A stretch of 64,000 nt of DNA from Streptomyces omiyaensis (GCF_014650895.1 NZ_BMVV01000001.1:520222-584221), one strand, 5' to 3'. Positions 52,060-61,165 are shown, counted from the stretch's first letter. Program-made: numbers and translations. The notes: generated from the letters alone by a model not told the origin.

Positions 52060-52713
52060 TCAGCCGACCCCCAGCAGCCCCGGCAGCTCCCGCATGTGCC
52101 CGAAGAGCACCGTGCCCGGGCCTTCGAGGTGGGACGCGAGGGTGAGGCCGCCGGTGTAGCCGAAGGCGCGCATGCCGGCGGCGCGGGCGGCCTGGACGCC
52201 GTAGCGGCTGTCCTCGACCACCGCGCAGCGCTCCGGCGGAACCCCCATCGCGGCGGCGGCGTGCAGGAAGAGGTCCGGGGCGGGCTTGCCCCGGTCGACG
52301 TCACGGGCGCTGAACATCCGCTCCTCGAAGCGCTCCAGCAGGCCCGTCCTGCCGAGGTTCCTGCGGATGGAGGCGTGGCTGCCGTTGGAGGCGAGGCAGT
52401 ACGGGACGGCCAGCGCGTCCAGCACGTCGGCGACCCCCTCCACCGCCGTCAGCTCCGCGTCCAGCACGTCCTCGTACCGCTGCCTGAACGGCGCGTCCCA
52501 GCCGGGTTCCAGGGGGCGGCCCCGCCGCTCGGCGACGATCGCGGTGAGCATGTCCTTCGAGGAGCCCACGAAGCGCTCCACCATCTCCGCCTCGGTGAAG
52601 TCGGCCCCCAGCTCGGCGAAGACCTCCCGGTCCACCCGGCAGTAGAGCCGCTCGCTGTCCACCAGAACGCCGTCACAGTCGAAGATCACCAGTTCGACGG
52701 GGTGAGAAGTCAT
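52060..52713 (-). CDS. HAD superfamily sugar-phosphatase/phosphoglucomutase-like hydrolase
   Basis: A 217-residue HAD subfamily IA protein. Motif I VIFDCDGVLVDSERL (residues 9-23), motif II LASNGS, motif III around RGKPAPDLFLHAAAAMGV and motif IV CAVVEDSRYGVQAARAAGM are all present with a helical cap. It dephosphorylates a small metabolite, perhaps a sugar phosphate. ATG at 52713 has no ribosome site but TAGGCT lies 7 bases upstream, typical of a leaderless start. Divergent from the STAS gene by 18 bp. Confidence 0.88.
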   Translation of the reverse strand: MTSHPVELVIFDCDGVLVDSERLYCRVDREVFAELGADFTEAEMVERFVGSSKDMLTAIVAERRGRPLEPGWDAPFRQRYEDVLDAELTAVEGVADVLDALAVPYCLASNGSHASIRRNLGRTGLLERFEERMFSARDVDRGKPAPDLFLHAAAAMGVPPERCAVVEDSRYGVQAARAAGMRAFGYTGGLTLASHLEGPGTVLFGHMRELPGLLGVG

Positions 52714-52731
52714 GATCGCGAGCCTAGCGCG

Positions 52732-53031
52732 ATGACTTTCCCGGCCCCCGGCGGTCATCCCCTCGTGGACACCAGTCAGCCCCTCGTCGTGACCCTGCCC
52801 GCCGCGCCCACCCGGGAGGAGGTCGCCCGGCTCTGCGCGGGCCTGGCCGCCGCCCCGCCCGGGGACGTGCGGTGCGAGCTCGACCCGCGCGCGGGCGGGC
52901 TCGTCGCCGTCGACGCCCTGGCGCGGCTGGCGCTCGCGGGGCGCAGGGCGGGCCACCGGCTCACCTTCCACGGAGCGGGGCCCGACCTGGCCGCCCTGCT
53001 CCGCCTCACCGGCCTCGACGAGGTGCTCTGA
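52732..53031 (+). CDS. small STAS-domain-like protein
   Basis: A 99-residue protein with the alternating strand/helix pattern of STAS domains: PLVVTLPAAPTREEVARLCA, CELDPRAGGLVAVDALARLA and HRLTFHGAGPDLAALLRLTG. The region where anti-sigma antagonists have the phosphorylated Ser (D-x-S) reads GLVAVDAL, so a switch by phosphorylation is unlikely. ATG at 52732, with TAGCGC just upstream, is probably leaderless. Function unknown. Confidence 0.65.
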   Translation: MTFPAPGGHPLVDTSQPLVVTLPAAPTREEVARLCAGLAAAPPGDVRCELDPRAGGLVAVDALARLALAGRRAGHRLTFHGAGPDLAALLRLTGLDEVL

Positions 53032-53037
53032 GCCGGG

Positions 53038-54024
53038 CTACGCCTCCAGCCGTTCCGGCAGGTCGAAGAGCGGGAACCAGCGCGGGGTGTCGAGGAAGAA
53101 GTCCATCCCCGCCACCTTGCCGTCCCGCACCTCCAGCACGATCAGGGCCCACGGGCTGTAACCGCCCTCCGGGTCCGGGTGGTAGTGCGCGAAGGCCGGC
53201 GAGCCGTTGGCGACCGTCGGCAGCAGCTTCGAGCCGCGGCAGACGTCGCCGACGCCCAGCATCCACCCGACGATGTCGTCGTGGCCCCGGAGCCAGAGGT
53301 CGAACGGCGGCATGGACATGGTCGCGTCCTCGTGCAGGAGCGCGGTCAGGGCCTGCATGTCGTAGCCCTCGAAGGCGGCCACGTACCGCTCCAGGAGCGC
53401 CTGCTGCTCCGCGTCGAGCGGGTCGGCCGCGTCGGACGCGGCCGGTGCCTGCTCGGCGATGGTCGCCCGGGCCCGCTGGAGCGCGCTGTTCACCGAGGCG
53501 ACCGAGGTCCCGAGCAGCTCGGCCACCTCGCTCGCCTTCCACGCGAGCACCTCGCGCAGGATGAGCACCGCCCGCTGCTTGGGCGCCAGGTGCTGGAGCG
53601 CGGCGACGAAGGCGAGCCGCACGGTCTCCCGGCTCAGCGCCGTCTCCGCCGGGTCGCCGGCGGACGGCATCACCCGTCCGTCCGGGATCGGCTCCAGCCA
53701 GGTGATCTCCGGCTGCTTGACGAGCTGCGCCTGGGCGACGGGCGTCGGGCCGGAGAGGTCCATGGGCCGCGCCCTCCGGTTGCCCGCGCTGAGCGCGTCG
53801 AGGCAGACGTTGGTGGCGATCCGGTAGAGCCAGGAGCGCAGGGACGAGCGCCCCTCGAAGGAGTCCAGGGCCTTCCAGGCCCGCACCATCGTGTCCTGCA
53901 CCGCGTCCTCGGCCTCGAAGGAGGAACCGAGCATCCGGTAGCAGTAGCCGGTCAACTCGCGCCGGTACTTGTCGAGTTCATCGGTCGTCACCACGGCGGT
54001 CTCGCCCATCGCGTCCCCACTCAC
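53038..54024 (-). CDS. ECF sigma factor with C-terminal SnoaL-like domain
   Basis: A 328-residue sigma of the long ECF type. Region 2: LTGYCYRMLGSSFEAEDAVQ with SSLRSWLYRIATNVCLDALS; region 4: LAPKQRAVLILREVLAWKAS with EVAELLGTSVASVNSALQRA. Residues 195-328 form an NTF2/SnoaL-like domain (YVAAFEGYDMQALTALLHED, GYSPWALIVLEVRDGKVAG), which in this ECF group takes the place of an anti-sigma factor by binding the core in cis. An alternative start is the ATG five codons later. No regulatory partner is adjacent. Confidence 0.9.
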   Translation of the reverse strand: MSGDAMGETAVVTTDELDKYRRELTGYCYRMLGSSFEAEDAVQDTMVRAWKALDSFEGRSSLRSWLYRIATNVCLDALSAGNRRARPMDLSGPTPVAQAQLVKQPEITWLEPIPDGRVMPSAGDPAETALSRETVRLAFVAALQHLAPKQRAVLILREVLAWKASEVAELLGTSVASVNSALQRARATIAEQAPAASDAADPLDAEQQALLERYVAAFEGYDMQALTALLHEDATMSMPPFDLWLRGHDDIVGWMLGVGDVCRGSKLLPTVANGSPAFAHYHPDPEGGYSPWALIVLEVRDGKVAGMDFFLDTPRWFPLFDLPERLEA

Positions 54025-54088
54025 CCCTCACCGGCACCCGTTCGGTGCCGGTGGGAGCGAAGCTACCGCAGCGCACCGACAGCCGGGG

Positions 54089-54796
54089 TCAGGTTCCCGG
54101 CTTGCGCCCGTAGACGTAGACGTCGTCGCCGTTGCGCAGCAGGTTCCAGTACGCCTTGGCGTCGGCCGAACGCATGTTGACGCAGCCGCCGGAGCCCGGC
54201 GGGTTCCACATCGACTTGGTCGTGGAGTGGAAGGCCTGCCCGCCGTCGAAGAACTGCGAGTACGGCATGGAGACGTTGTACAGCGTCGACCAGTGGTTGA
54301 TGTTCCGCCAGTAGATCTTCTTCAGGCCGGTACGGGTCTCGGTGCCGTCCTTGCCGGTGCGCACCGGCACCGGGCCGTACTTCAGGCGCGAGCCGTCCTG
54401 GATCCAGCTGAGCTGGCGGGTGAGGTCCACGCAGGCGATCCGGCCCTTGTTGGTCGGACACTTGCCGGCCTTGTTCGGGTTGGTCCCGGCGGCCTTCTGC
54501 TGGTTCATCGTGTCCATGGTCCGCCAGGTCAGCGGACCGGCGTAGCCGGCGGTCGGCAGGATGCCGTGCTTGCGCTGGAAGGCCTGGATGGCCTGGCAGT
54601 CGCCGAGCGACTGCCGCCCGTCGACGGTGCGGCCGAGGAACTTCTCGACCTGCTTCTGGTACGGCCCCGTCGTCACGTTGCACGACGCGGCCCGGGCCGG
54701 CGACGCGCCCAGCACGAGGGCGGCCGGAACGAGCAGCGAGGTGAGGCCGGCGGCTATGCCGGCTCTCCTCCCCGCACGGTTCGCGAATCGGTTCAT
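54089..54796 (-). CDS. secreted L,D-transpeptidase-like protein with altered active site
   Basis: A 235-residue exported protein. Signal peptide with ALVLGASPARAAS at about 25-38, a peptidoglycan-binding-like part (CQAIQAFQRKHGILPTAGYA) and a YkuD-type domain ending GSGGCVNMRSADAKAYWNLL. The conserved S/T-H-G-C of the active site reads S-G-G-C (Cys205), so the His next to the nucleophile is missing, while the upstream His (FHSTTKS) is kept. Activity is therefore uncertain. ATG at 54796 has GGGGGAG 9 bases upstream; the TTG at 54805 is too near it. Confidence 0.8.
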   Translation of the reverse strand: MNRFANRAGRRAGIAAGLTSLLVPAALVLGASPARAASCNVTTGPYQKQVEKFLGRTVDGRQSLGDCQAIQAFQRKHGILPTAGYAGPLTWRTMDTMNQQKAAGTNPNKAGKCPTNKGRIACVDLTRQLSWIQDGSRLKYGPVPVRTGKDGTETRTGLKKIYWRNINHWSTLYNVSMPYSQFFDGGQAFHSTTKSMWNPPGSGGCVNMRSADAKAYWNLLRNGDDVYVYGRKPGT

Positions 54797-54897
54797 GATC
54801 GTCAACTCCCCCTAGGGTCCTGACATGTGGGACGGTCGGGGGAGCCCTTCAGTTGCACCGGGACCGGAGCCGTGACCGTACGGTCACACAGGCGTGC

Positions 54898-56157
54898 TCA
54901 GGCCGTCACCGGGTGGATCCTGCGGGCCTCGACGCGCGCGCTGTGGGAGCCGTACAGGGTGATCGAGACGACGCCGGCCACCGCCACCAGGCCGATCGCG
55001 ACCGTCCCGGCCCAGCCGCCCGCGTGGAAGGCGATCGCACCGAGCGTGCCGCCCGCGCTGGAGCCCAGGTAGTACGCCGACTGGTAGAGCGCCGAGGCCT
55101 GCGCCCGGCCCGTCCTCGCGGTCCGGCTCACCGAGGAGGACGCCACCGCGTGGCCCGCGAAGAAGCCGGCCGTGATGAGGACCAGGCCCGCCAGGACCGC
55201 CGCGAGGGAGTCGGAGAGCGAGAGCAGCAGGCCCGCCGTGGTGGTGGAGACCGCCAGGTACAGCGCGCCGCGCCGGCCGAGCCGGCCGACGAGCCCCCCG
55301 GCCGCCGCCGAGGAGACCGTACCGACCAGGTAGACGAGGAAGATCGAGCCGATCACGCCCTGCGGCAGCGAGAACGGGGCCTCCGCCAGGCGGTAGCCGA
55401 TCACCGTGTACACGGCGCCGAAGACGGTCATGAAGAGCGCGCCGATCCCGTACAGGCGCAGCAGCAGCGGGTCCGCGAGGTGCGTCCGCACGGCGCCGAG
55501 GAGCGCCTTCGGGTCGAGGGCGGCGGGGGCGAAGTGCCGGGCCTTCGGGAGCAGCGCCCGGAAGGCGAGCGCGCACACCAGGGAGGTCAGGCCGACGGCG
55601 GCCAGACCGGCCCGCCAGCCCCACATCTGCGCCACCCAGCCGGTGACGATCCGGCCGCTCATGCCGCCGATCGAGTTGCCCGCGACGAAGAGGCCGATGG
55701 CGCCGATCAGCGCCCGGGGCCGCACCTCCTCGGCCAGGTAGGCCATCGCCGAGGCCGGCAGTCCGGCCAGCGCCGCGCCCTGGAGCGCCCGCAGCGCGAC
55801 GAGGACCTCCAGATTGGGCGCGAGGGGCACCAGGAGCGCCAGGCCGACCGCGAGCGTGAGGGAGGCGGTCATCATCGCGCGCCGGCCGAAGCGCTCCGAC
55901 AGCGCGCTGAGCGGCAGCACGCACAGGGCGAGCGCGCCGGTCGCGGCGGAGACGGTCCAGGAGGCGGCCGAGGCGGTGGCGCCGAACTCGGCGGAGATCG
56001 CCGGGAGGAGGGCCTGGGTGGAGTAGAGGAGGGCGAAGGCGGCCAGGCCGGCGGCGAAGAGCGCGAGGCTCATCCGGCGGTGGCCGGGGGCGCCCGGGGC
56101 GAGGCGGGTGTCGGCGGACGCGGGTGTGGCGTCCGCCTTGGTACTGGCGGAAGGCAT
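54898..56157 (-). CDS. MFS transporter (YnfM/arabinose-efflux-like)
   Basis: A 419-residue transporter with 12 membrane segments. LYSTQALLPAISAEFGATAS is characteristic of the YnfM branch; LSALSERFGRRAMMTASLTL is the loop 2-3 motif; FVAGNSIGGMSGRIVTGWVA lies in helix 5. It is divergent from a LysR gene with 119 bp between, the common arrangement for this family, so the LysR protein probably controls it. Likely exports small toxic compounds. Confidence 0.9.
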   Translation of the reverse strand: MPSASTKADATPASADTRLAPGAPGHRRMSLALFAAGLAAFALLYSTQALLPAISAEFGATASAASWTVSAATGALALCVLPLSALSERFGRRAMMTASLTLAVGLALLVPLAPNLEVLVALRALQGAALAGLPASAMAYLAEEVRPRALIGAIGLFVAGNSIGGMSGRIVTGWVAQMWGWRAGLAAVGLTSLVCALAFRALLPKARHFAPAALDPKALLGAVRTHLADPLLLRLYGIGALFMTVFGAVYTVIGYRLAEAPFSLPQGVIGSIFLVYLVGTVSSAAAGGLVGRLGRRGALYLAVSTTTAGLLLSLSDSLAAVLAGLVLITAGFFAGHAVASSSVSRTARTGRAQASALYQSAYYLGSSAGGTLGAIAFHAGGWAGTVAIGLVAVAGVVSITLYGSHSARVEARRIHPVTA

Positions 56158-56180
56158 GTCACGAACGTAGGACGCTCCGC

Positions 56181-56231
56181 TTCATGCGTCCAATGCACGG
56201 AACTGCTGTAATCGTTCCCGTGGCGCATGAA
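56181..56231. promoter_or_regulatory. divergent MFS/LysR control region with inverted repeat
   Basis: TTCATGCG (56181-56188) and CGCATGAA (56224-56231) are perfect inverted copies 35 bp apart. Between them ATGCGTCCAATGCACGG holds a T-N11-A type LysR motif. The region separates the MFS and LysR starts. Confidence 0.5.
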
Positions 56232-56276
56232 TACAGGTCACAGCCGCGGCTGTCACCGAACAGTAACGAAGAAGAC

Positions 56277-57209
56277 ATGGGGCTGCTGCTCGCCCCGCGG
56301 CTCGCGTACTTCGCGGCGGTCGCCCGGCACGAGCACGTGACCAGGGCGGCGGCCGAGATGGGCGTGCCGCAGTCGACGCTGTCGCGGGCGATGGTCCGGC
56401 TCGAAGCGGACCTCGGCGTCGCGCTCTTCGCCCGGCGCGGCCGGACGGTCGCGCTCACCCCGGCGGGCCGCCGCTTCCTGACCGCGGCCGAGCGGGCGCT
56501 GGCCGAGGTCGAGCGGGCCGCCGACACCGTGCGGGCCGACGCCGACCCCACGGCCGGGCGGGTCGCCTTCGGCTTCCTGCACACCATGGGCTCGGAGACC
56601 GTGCCCGCGCTGATCCGGGCCTTCCGGGTGGACCACCCGAAGGTCCGCTTCACCCTGGTCCAGAACTACGGCGAGGCGATGATCGAGCGGCTCCGCGCCG
56701 GCGAGCTCGACCTCTGCCTGACCTCGCCGGTGCCGGACGCCCCCGATCTGGTCGGCCGCCGCCTGGACGAGCAGCGGCTGCGGCTCGTGGTCCCCGACGA
56801 CCACCGGCTGGCCGGCCGCCGCCGCATCCGGCTCGCCGAGGCCGCCGAGGAGACCTTCGTGACCCTCGAACCGGGGTACGGGCTCCGCCGCATCACCGAC
56901 GACCTGTGCGCCGAGGCGGGCTTCACGCCCCGGATCGCCTTCGAGGGCGAGGAGGCCGAGACCCTGCGCGGCCTGGTCGCGGCCGGCCTCGGGGTGGCGC
57001 TCCTGCCGCCGCCGGCCGTGGCCCGCCCCGGCGTCGTCGAGCTGACGGTCACCGCCCCCCGCGCGGTCCGCGAGATCGGCGTCGCCTGGCTGGACGGCCA
57101 CCCGGACACCGCCCCGGTGGCCGCCTTCAAGAGGTTCCTGCTGAGCAGGCGCGGCCACCTCCTCCCGAAGGAGTCCCGGCCGCCCCGGGAGGACCCGCCG
57201 CCGGCGTGA
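56277..57209 (+). CDS. LysR family transcriptional regulator
   Basis: A 310-residue LysR protein. HTH: LAYFAAVARHEHVTRAAAEM with GVPQSTLSRAMVRLEADLGV and ALFARRGRTVALTPAGRRFL. The effector domain begins VAFGFLHTMGSETVPALIRA and has GELDLCLTSPVPDAPDLV. ATG at 56277 follows GAAGA; upstream codons in frame do not belong to the family. It probably activates the divergent MFS gene with a small effector. Confidence 0.9.
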   Translation: MGLLLAPRLAYFAAVARHEHVTRAAAEMGVPQSTLSRAMVRLEADLGVALFARRGRTVALTPAGRRFLTAAERALAEVERAADTVRADADPTAGRVAFGFLHTMGSETVPALIRAFRVDHPKVRFTLVQNYGEAMIERLRAGELDLCLTSPVPDAPDLVGRRLDEQRLRLVVPDDHRLAGRRRIRLAEAAEETFVTLEPGYGLRRITDDLCAEAGFTPRIAFEGEEAETLRGLVAAGLGVALLPPPAVARPGVVELTVTAPRAVREIGVAWLDGHPDTAPVAAFKRFLLSRRGHLLPKESRPPREDPPPA

Positions 57210-57290
57210 GCCGGCCGCGGGCTCCGGGCCGGCGCACGCCCGGGGAGCGCCCGGTGCCGGCGGGAGCCGGACGAGGGCGTCCGGGGCGGC

Positions 57291-58070
57291 TCAGCGCCGG
57301 CGGGCGCCGGATCCGAAGCCGGCGGCCAGCGGCATCCGCAGGCCGATCGGCGGAGGGGCCGCCATCGCGTCCGTCAGCGGCCGGGTGACGGGCCGCGCGA
57401 AGAGCGCGCCGAGCACGAAGTCGGCGGCGAGCGCCCGCACCTCGTCGGCGTACTGGCGCAGCCCGTGCCCGTCCGCGTGCACCTCGAAGCGGCAGGTGTC
57501 CCGGTTCGCCTTCTTGGCGCGCACCGCGTAGCGGAAGGACAGCTCGGGGTCGGTGCGGGAGTCGTTGGTGCCGTGCACGAGGAGGACCCGCCGCCCCACC
57601 AGCTGCCGTACCGGCTCGGGTTCGGCGGCCACGTCCTCCTCGGGCAGCCAGGGCGCGAGCGCCAGGACCGCGCCGACCGCCGGGTGCCCGGCCGCCCGCA
57701 GCGCCGCCCGGGCGCCCATCCCGTGCCCGATCAGGCAGACCGGTACGTCGCCGTAGCGGCGCACGGCCTCGGCGACGGCCCAGGAGGCGTCGGCCGCGAG
57801 CTCCGCGTCCGCGCCGTTCCAGCCGCGCCCCCGGTAGCGCACCACCTGGGCGACCAGCCCCTCCGCCCGCCCCGCGCGGGCGAGTTCGCGCCCGAGCGGC
57901 AGTGCGGCGGCGTGCGCCCGGGCGGAGGCCCGGCGCCCCGACACCGGCTCCCCGTCCGGCAGGAGCAGCGCCACGCCGCCCACCCCCGCCGCGGACCGTG
58001 AAACCCCGACAGGCCGACCGAGCCGGGGTCTCCGGCCGTCGGCAGTCCCCACGAGTGCGTACTGCGCCAT
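57291..58070 (-). CDS. alpha/beta hydrolase (dienelactone-hydrolase/acetyl-esterase-like)
   Basis: A 259-residue hydrolase fold. VGGVALLLPDGEPVSG forms the first strand; VCLIGHGMGARAAL is the nucleophile elbow but has His-Gly in place of the usual Ser/Cys after the Gly (G-H-G-M-G), so the nucleophile is missing or displaced; VLLVHGTNDSRTDPELSFRY carries the acid and VHADGHGLRQYADEV the His. It may have lost catalysis. Function unknown. ATG at 58070 faces the GNAT gene upstream on the same strand. Confidence 0.75.
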   Translation of the reverse strand: MAQYALVGTADGRRPRLGRPVGVSRSAAGVGGVALLLPDGEPVSGRRASARAHAAALPLGRELARAGRAEGLVAQVVRYRGRGWNGADAELAADASWAVAEAVRRYGDVPVCLIGHGMGARAALRAAGHPAVGAVLALAPWLPEEDVAAEPEPVRQLVGRRVLLVHGTNDSRTDPELSFRYAVRAKKANRDTCRFEVHADGHGLRQYADEVRALAADFVLGALFARPVTRPLTDAMAAPPPIGLRMPLAAGFGSGARRR

Positions 58071-58158
58071 GACAGAACAGTCTCAGAAGCGGAGGTGTAC
58101 GGCAGTCGTACGCGCGGTCTCTGTTGCGTATCGCCGTCCGGACGAACCGCCTTCCGTT

Positions 58159-58944
58159 CTAGGAGCGTTCGAAACAGTGCACGGTGTCCACCGTGACGAA
58201 GCCCCGCCGTTCGTACCAGCGGCGCGGCCAGTCGTCCGCGAAGGCCGTCAGGAAGCGGGTCGGGCAGCCCGCCCCGTCGGCGAGCCGCAGCGCCGTGTCC
58301 AGGACCACCCCGCCGTGCCCCCGCCCGAGGTGGGAGGCGGCGGTGACCAGGTCCTCTACCTGGGCCGTGCCGGTGGCCGGGTCCAGGTAGAGGTCGGCCC
58401 ACGAGACGACCTCGCCCCACTCGTCGTGCGAGGCGAGGAAGCGCACGTCGGGGGCGCCCCGGTGGCGGGCCGCCCGCCGCTCGACCAGGGTCCGCACCAC
58501 CTCCTCGCCGGCCCCCGGGAGGAAGCGCCGCCAGCTCTCGGCGACCGGGCCGCGCAGCGCCGGCAGCTCCACCTCGCGGGCGCCGCCGCGCTCCGGCACG
58601 GGCCCGGTGTGCACCATCACGAGCACCTCGGAGTGGGCGTACCCGGCCCGGACCAGCGGCTGCGCGCAGGCCCGTCCGGCCTCGTCGCCGAGCACCTGGA
58701 CGGACCGGTGCGGCAGGTGCCCGAGCAGCTCCTCGGCCACCGCGGGCAGCCGCTCCGGATCCGTCGGGCCGTCCACGAGCAGGTGGTTGTCGCCGTACGA
58801 CAGGGCGTAGGCGTCGTCGAGGGCGGCGAAGCCGCCGGGGAAGACGGCCGTCCGGGCCGCCTTCCTGCGCGCGAAGGCGGACAGGAAGGCCCGGGCGCGG
58901 GCGGGTTCGGCGGGGAGTCCGCCGGCCGGTGGTGCGGTGTCCAT
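58159..58944 (-). CDS. GNAT family N-acetyltransferase
   Basis: A 261-residue protein whose C-terminal third is the GNAT fold: TGTAQVEDLVTAASHLGRGH corresponds to the acetyl-CoA loop (usual R/Q-x-x-G-x-G/A here reads HLGRGHGG), then DTALRLADGAGCPTRFLTAF and WYERRGFVTVDTVHCFE. The first 100 residues are a second, degenerate GNAT-like half (LSYGDNHLLVDGPTDPERLP). Substrate unknown. ATG at 58944. Next upstream is the divergent add gene with its operator. Confidence 0.85.
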   Translation of the reverse strand: MDTAPPAGGLPAEPARARAFLSAFARRKAARTAVFPGGFAALDDAYALSYGDNHLLVDGPTDPERLPAVAEELLGHLPHRSVQVLGDEAGRACAQPLVRAGYAHSEVLVMVHTGPVPERGGAREVELPALRGPVAESWRRFLPGAGEEVVRTLVERRAARHRGAPDVRFLASHDEWGEVVSWADLYLDPATGTAQVEDLVTAASHLGRGHGGVVLDTALRLADGAGCPTRFLTAFADDWPRRWYERRGFVTVDTVHCFERS

Positions 58945-59113
58945 GCGGCCACCGTAGCCAGCCCGCTCCCGGGCCCGCACCCGGAAAACCGGGGTGCGCC
59001 GCGGGGCGCCCGGCGCCCGGGGGGCCGGTACCGGCGCCGGGGCGGCCGGCGCCGGGGAGGCCGGGTCCGCACCGGAAGACGCGGCACCGGATCCGGTGCC
59101 GACAAGGCGTGTT

Positions 59114-59125
59114 CTACGCGCGTAG
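59114..59125 (+). promoter_or_regulatory. perfect CTACGCGCGTAG operator upstream of add
   Basis: A perfect 12-bp palindrome 16 bp before the ATG of adenosine deaminase. TAGAGT (59130-59135) looks like a -10 six bases from the ATG, implying a leaderless mRNA with the operator between -35 and -10. Best copy of the motif found at three other nucleoside genes. Confidence 0.75.
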
Positions 59126-59141
59126 GGGCTAGAGTGCGGCA

Positions 59142-60296
59142 ATGACGAGCCAGACATCCCACGTTCCCACCGCGGACCAGATCCGCCGTGCCCCGAAGGT
59201 GCTGCTCCACGACCACCTCGACGGCGGACTGCGCCCCGGCACGATCATCGAACTCGCCCGTGAACAGGGCTACTCGAGACTGCCCGAGACCGAACCCGAC
59301 AAGCTCGGCATCTGGTTCCGCGAGGCCGCCGACTCCGGCTCGCTGGAGCGCTACCTGGAGACCTTCGCGCACACCTGCGCCGTCATGCAGACCCGCGAGG
59401 CGCTCTTCCGGGTCGCCGCCGAGTGCGCCGTCGACCTCGCCGAGGACGGCGTCGTCTACGCCGAGGTGCGCTACGCCCCCGAGCAGCACCTGGAGGCCGG
59501 GCTGACCCTGGAGGAGGTCGTCGAGGCGGTCAACGAGGGCTTCCGGGAGGGGGAGCGGCTGGCCCGCGCCGCGGGGCACCGGATCCGGGTCGGCGCCCTG
59601 CTCACCGCCATGCGGCACGCGGCCCGCGCCCTGGAGATCGCCGAACTCGCCAACCGCTACCGGGACGACGGCGTCGTCGGTTTCGACATCGCGGGCGCCG
59701 AGGCCGGCTACCCGCCCACCCGCCACCTCGACGCCTTCGAGTACCTCAAGCGGGAGAACAACCACTTCACCATCCACGCCGGCGAGGCCTTCGGGCTGCC
59801 CTCCATCTGGCAGGCCCTCCAGTGGTGCGGCGCCGACCGGCTCGGCCACGGCGTCCGGATCATCGACGACATCGAGGTCGGCGAGGACGGCGAGGTGCGG
59901 CTCGGCCGGCTCGCCGCCTACGTGCGCGACAAGCGGATCCCGCTGGAGATGTGCCCCACCTCCAACCTCCAGACCGGCGCCGCGGCCTCGTACGCCGAGC
60001 ACCCCATCGGCCTGCTCCGCACGCTCCACTTCCGCGCCACCGTCAACACCGACAACCGGCTGATGAGCGGCACCAGCATGAGCCGGGAATTCGAGCTCCT
60101 GGTCGACGCCTTCGATTACACGCTCGACGATCTCCAGTGGTTCACGGTCAATGCGATGAAATCAGCGTTCATTCCTTTCGATGAACGACTCGCCATGATC
60201 AACGACGTGATCAAGCCGGGATATGCCGAACTGAAGTCCGAGTGGCTTTTCCGGCAGACCGCCACGACCAGCGCTTCTTCGGCCGGGGAGGGCTGA
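59142..60296 (+). CDS. add: adenosine deaminase
   Basis: A 384-residue adenosine deaminase. Zinc site: [15 protein letters not shown] near the N terminus, then [20 protein letters not shown] (catalytic Glu in HAGE), [14 protein letters not shown] and CPTSNLQTG; the metal Asp is in [15 protein letters not shown], where the usual D-D-P reads T-D-N. It converts adenosine and deoxyadenosine to inosine forms. ATG at 59142. Regulated with the pyrimidine salvage genes if the shared operator is real. Full length for the Streptomyces type. Confidence 0.95.
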   Translation: MTSQTSHVPTADQIRRAPKVLLHDHLDGGLRPGTIIELAREQGYSRLPETEPDKLGIWFREAADSGSLERYLETFAHTCAVMQTREALFRVAAECAVDLAEDGVVYAEVRYAPEQHLEAGLTLEEVVEAVNEGFREGERLARAAGHRIRVGALLTAMRHAARALEIAELANRYRDDGVVGFDIAGAEAGYPPTRHLDAFEYLKRENNHFTIHAGEAFGLPSIWQALQWCGADRLGHGVRIIDDIEVGEDGEVRLGRLAAYVRDKRIPLEMCPTSNLQTGAAASYAEHPIGLLRTLHFRATVNTDNRLMSGTSMSREFELLVDAFDYTLDDLQWFTVNAMKSAFIPFDERLAMINDVIKPGYAELKSEWLFRQTATTSASSAGEG

Positions 60297-60483
60297 GGGC
60301 AGACCGCGGAGGGGCCCGGGGGCGGCCGGGGGAGACGACACCGGGCGGCATTGTGGTGATTGCGGTCGGGGGGCGGGGCGGTTAGTTTGCGGAGCTGCTC
60401 TGCATGTCCGGATTCCCCTGTTCCGGATTTGTTCTCCTGAAAGTCCCGAAGCTCAGCCCCCAAGCCCAAGGAAGATTCATCAG

Positions 60484-60864
60484 ATGAAGCAGTCTGCCGC
60501 CAAGAAGCTCGGTGTCGCCGCCCTCGGCGCCGCATTCGCCGCTGCCGCCGCCGGCACGGCCTCCGCGGCCCCGCTCCCGGCACCGCTCGACGGCGCCGAC
60601 GCGCTGGGCTCCGTGACCCAGCTCGCCCCGCTGGGCGACGGTCTCACCACCCTCCCCGACGGTGCGGGCGAGTCCCTCGCCGCCGGCCAGGGCGCGCTCG
60701 GCCAGGGCCTCGACCAGGGCGTGAAGACCCTCCCCGCGGCGGCCGGCCAGGCCACCCAGAACCTGCCGACCGACGCGGCCGCCGGCGCCCTCGGCGCCAC
60801 CCCGCTCGGTGCCGCCACCGGCCTCCTCGGCGGCCTGCCGCTGGCCGGCCTGCCGATCGGCTGA
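60484..60864 (+). CDS. small secreted Ala/Gly/Leu-rich protein
   Basis: A 126-residue exported protein. Signal peptide MKQSAAKKLGVAALGAAFAA... ends at TASAAPLP (about residue 29). The mature part is low in charge and built of short Gly/Leu/Pro/Ala motifs (DGLTTLPDGAGESLAAGQGA, GAATGLLGGLPLAGLPIG). No Cys, no catalytic motif. Such small secreted proteins are frequent in Streptomyces and often wrongly labelled ATP-binding. AAGGAAG 9 bases before the ATG is a good ribosome site. Surface or matrix role is a guess. Confidence 0.75.
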   Translation: MKQSAAKKLGVAALGAAFAAAAAGTASAAPLPAPLDGADALGSVTQLAPLGDGLTTLPDGAGESLAAGQGALGQGLDQGVKTLPAAAGQATQNLPTDAAAGALGATPLGAATGLLGGLPLAGLPIG

Positions 60865-60878
60865 CCCGCACCACCCCA

Positions 60879-60928
60879 CGCCGAAGGGGCGCGCACCCGG
60901 AAGAACCCGGGTCCGCGCCCCTTCGGCG
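60879..60928. terminator. long bidirectional hairpin terminator
   Basis: CGCCGAAGGGGCGCG (60879-60893) pairs perfectly with CGCGCCCCTTCGGCG (60914-60928), and ACCCGG/CCGGGT extends the stem inward. It separates the secreted-protein gene from the convergent pspC-like gene. Confidence 0.85.
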
Positions 60929-60958
60929 TACCTCCGTGACGGCCGCGCCGCCGCACGG

Positions 60959-61165
60959 CTACCAGGCGGTCGCCTTCTCCGCCTTCGACGCGCCCGGCAG
61001 CAGCAGCCACAGCGCCAGGTAGAGCAGGAACTGCGGGCCGGGCAGCAGACACGAGGCCAGGAAGATCACGCGCATCGTCAGGGCGGAGGTGCCGAAGCGC
61101 CGGGCGAGCGCCGCGCACACCCCGCCGATCATCCGGCCTTCACGCGGGCGGATCAGTGCGGCCAT
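60959..61165 (-). CDS. PspC domain protein
   Basis: A 68-residue PspC-type protein: LIRPREGRMIGGVCAALARR, then FGTSALTMRVIFLASCLLPG and a hydrophobic helix LYLALWLLLPG. Full PspC domains consist of just this. It sits in the membrane and in other bacteria takes part in envelope stress responses; alone, without pspA nearby, the role is open. ATG at 61165 has GAAGGAG 6 bases upstream. Confidence 0.88.
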   Translation of the reverse strand: MAALIRPREGRMIGGVCAALARRFGTSALTMRVIFLASCLLPGPQFLLYLALWLLLPGASKAEKATAW

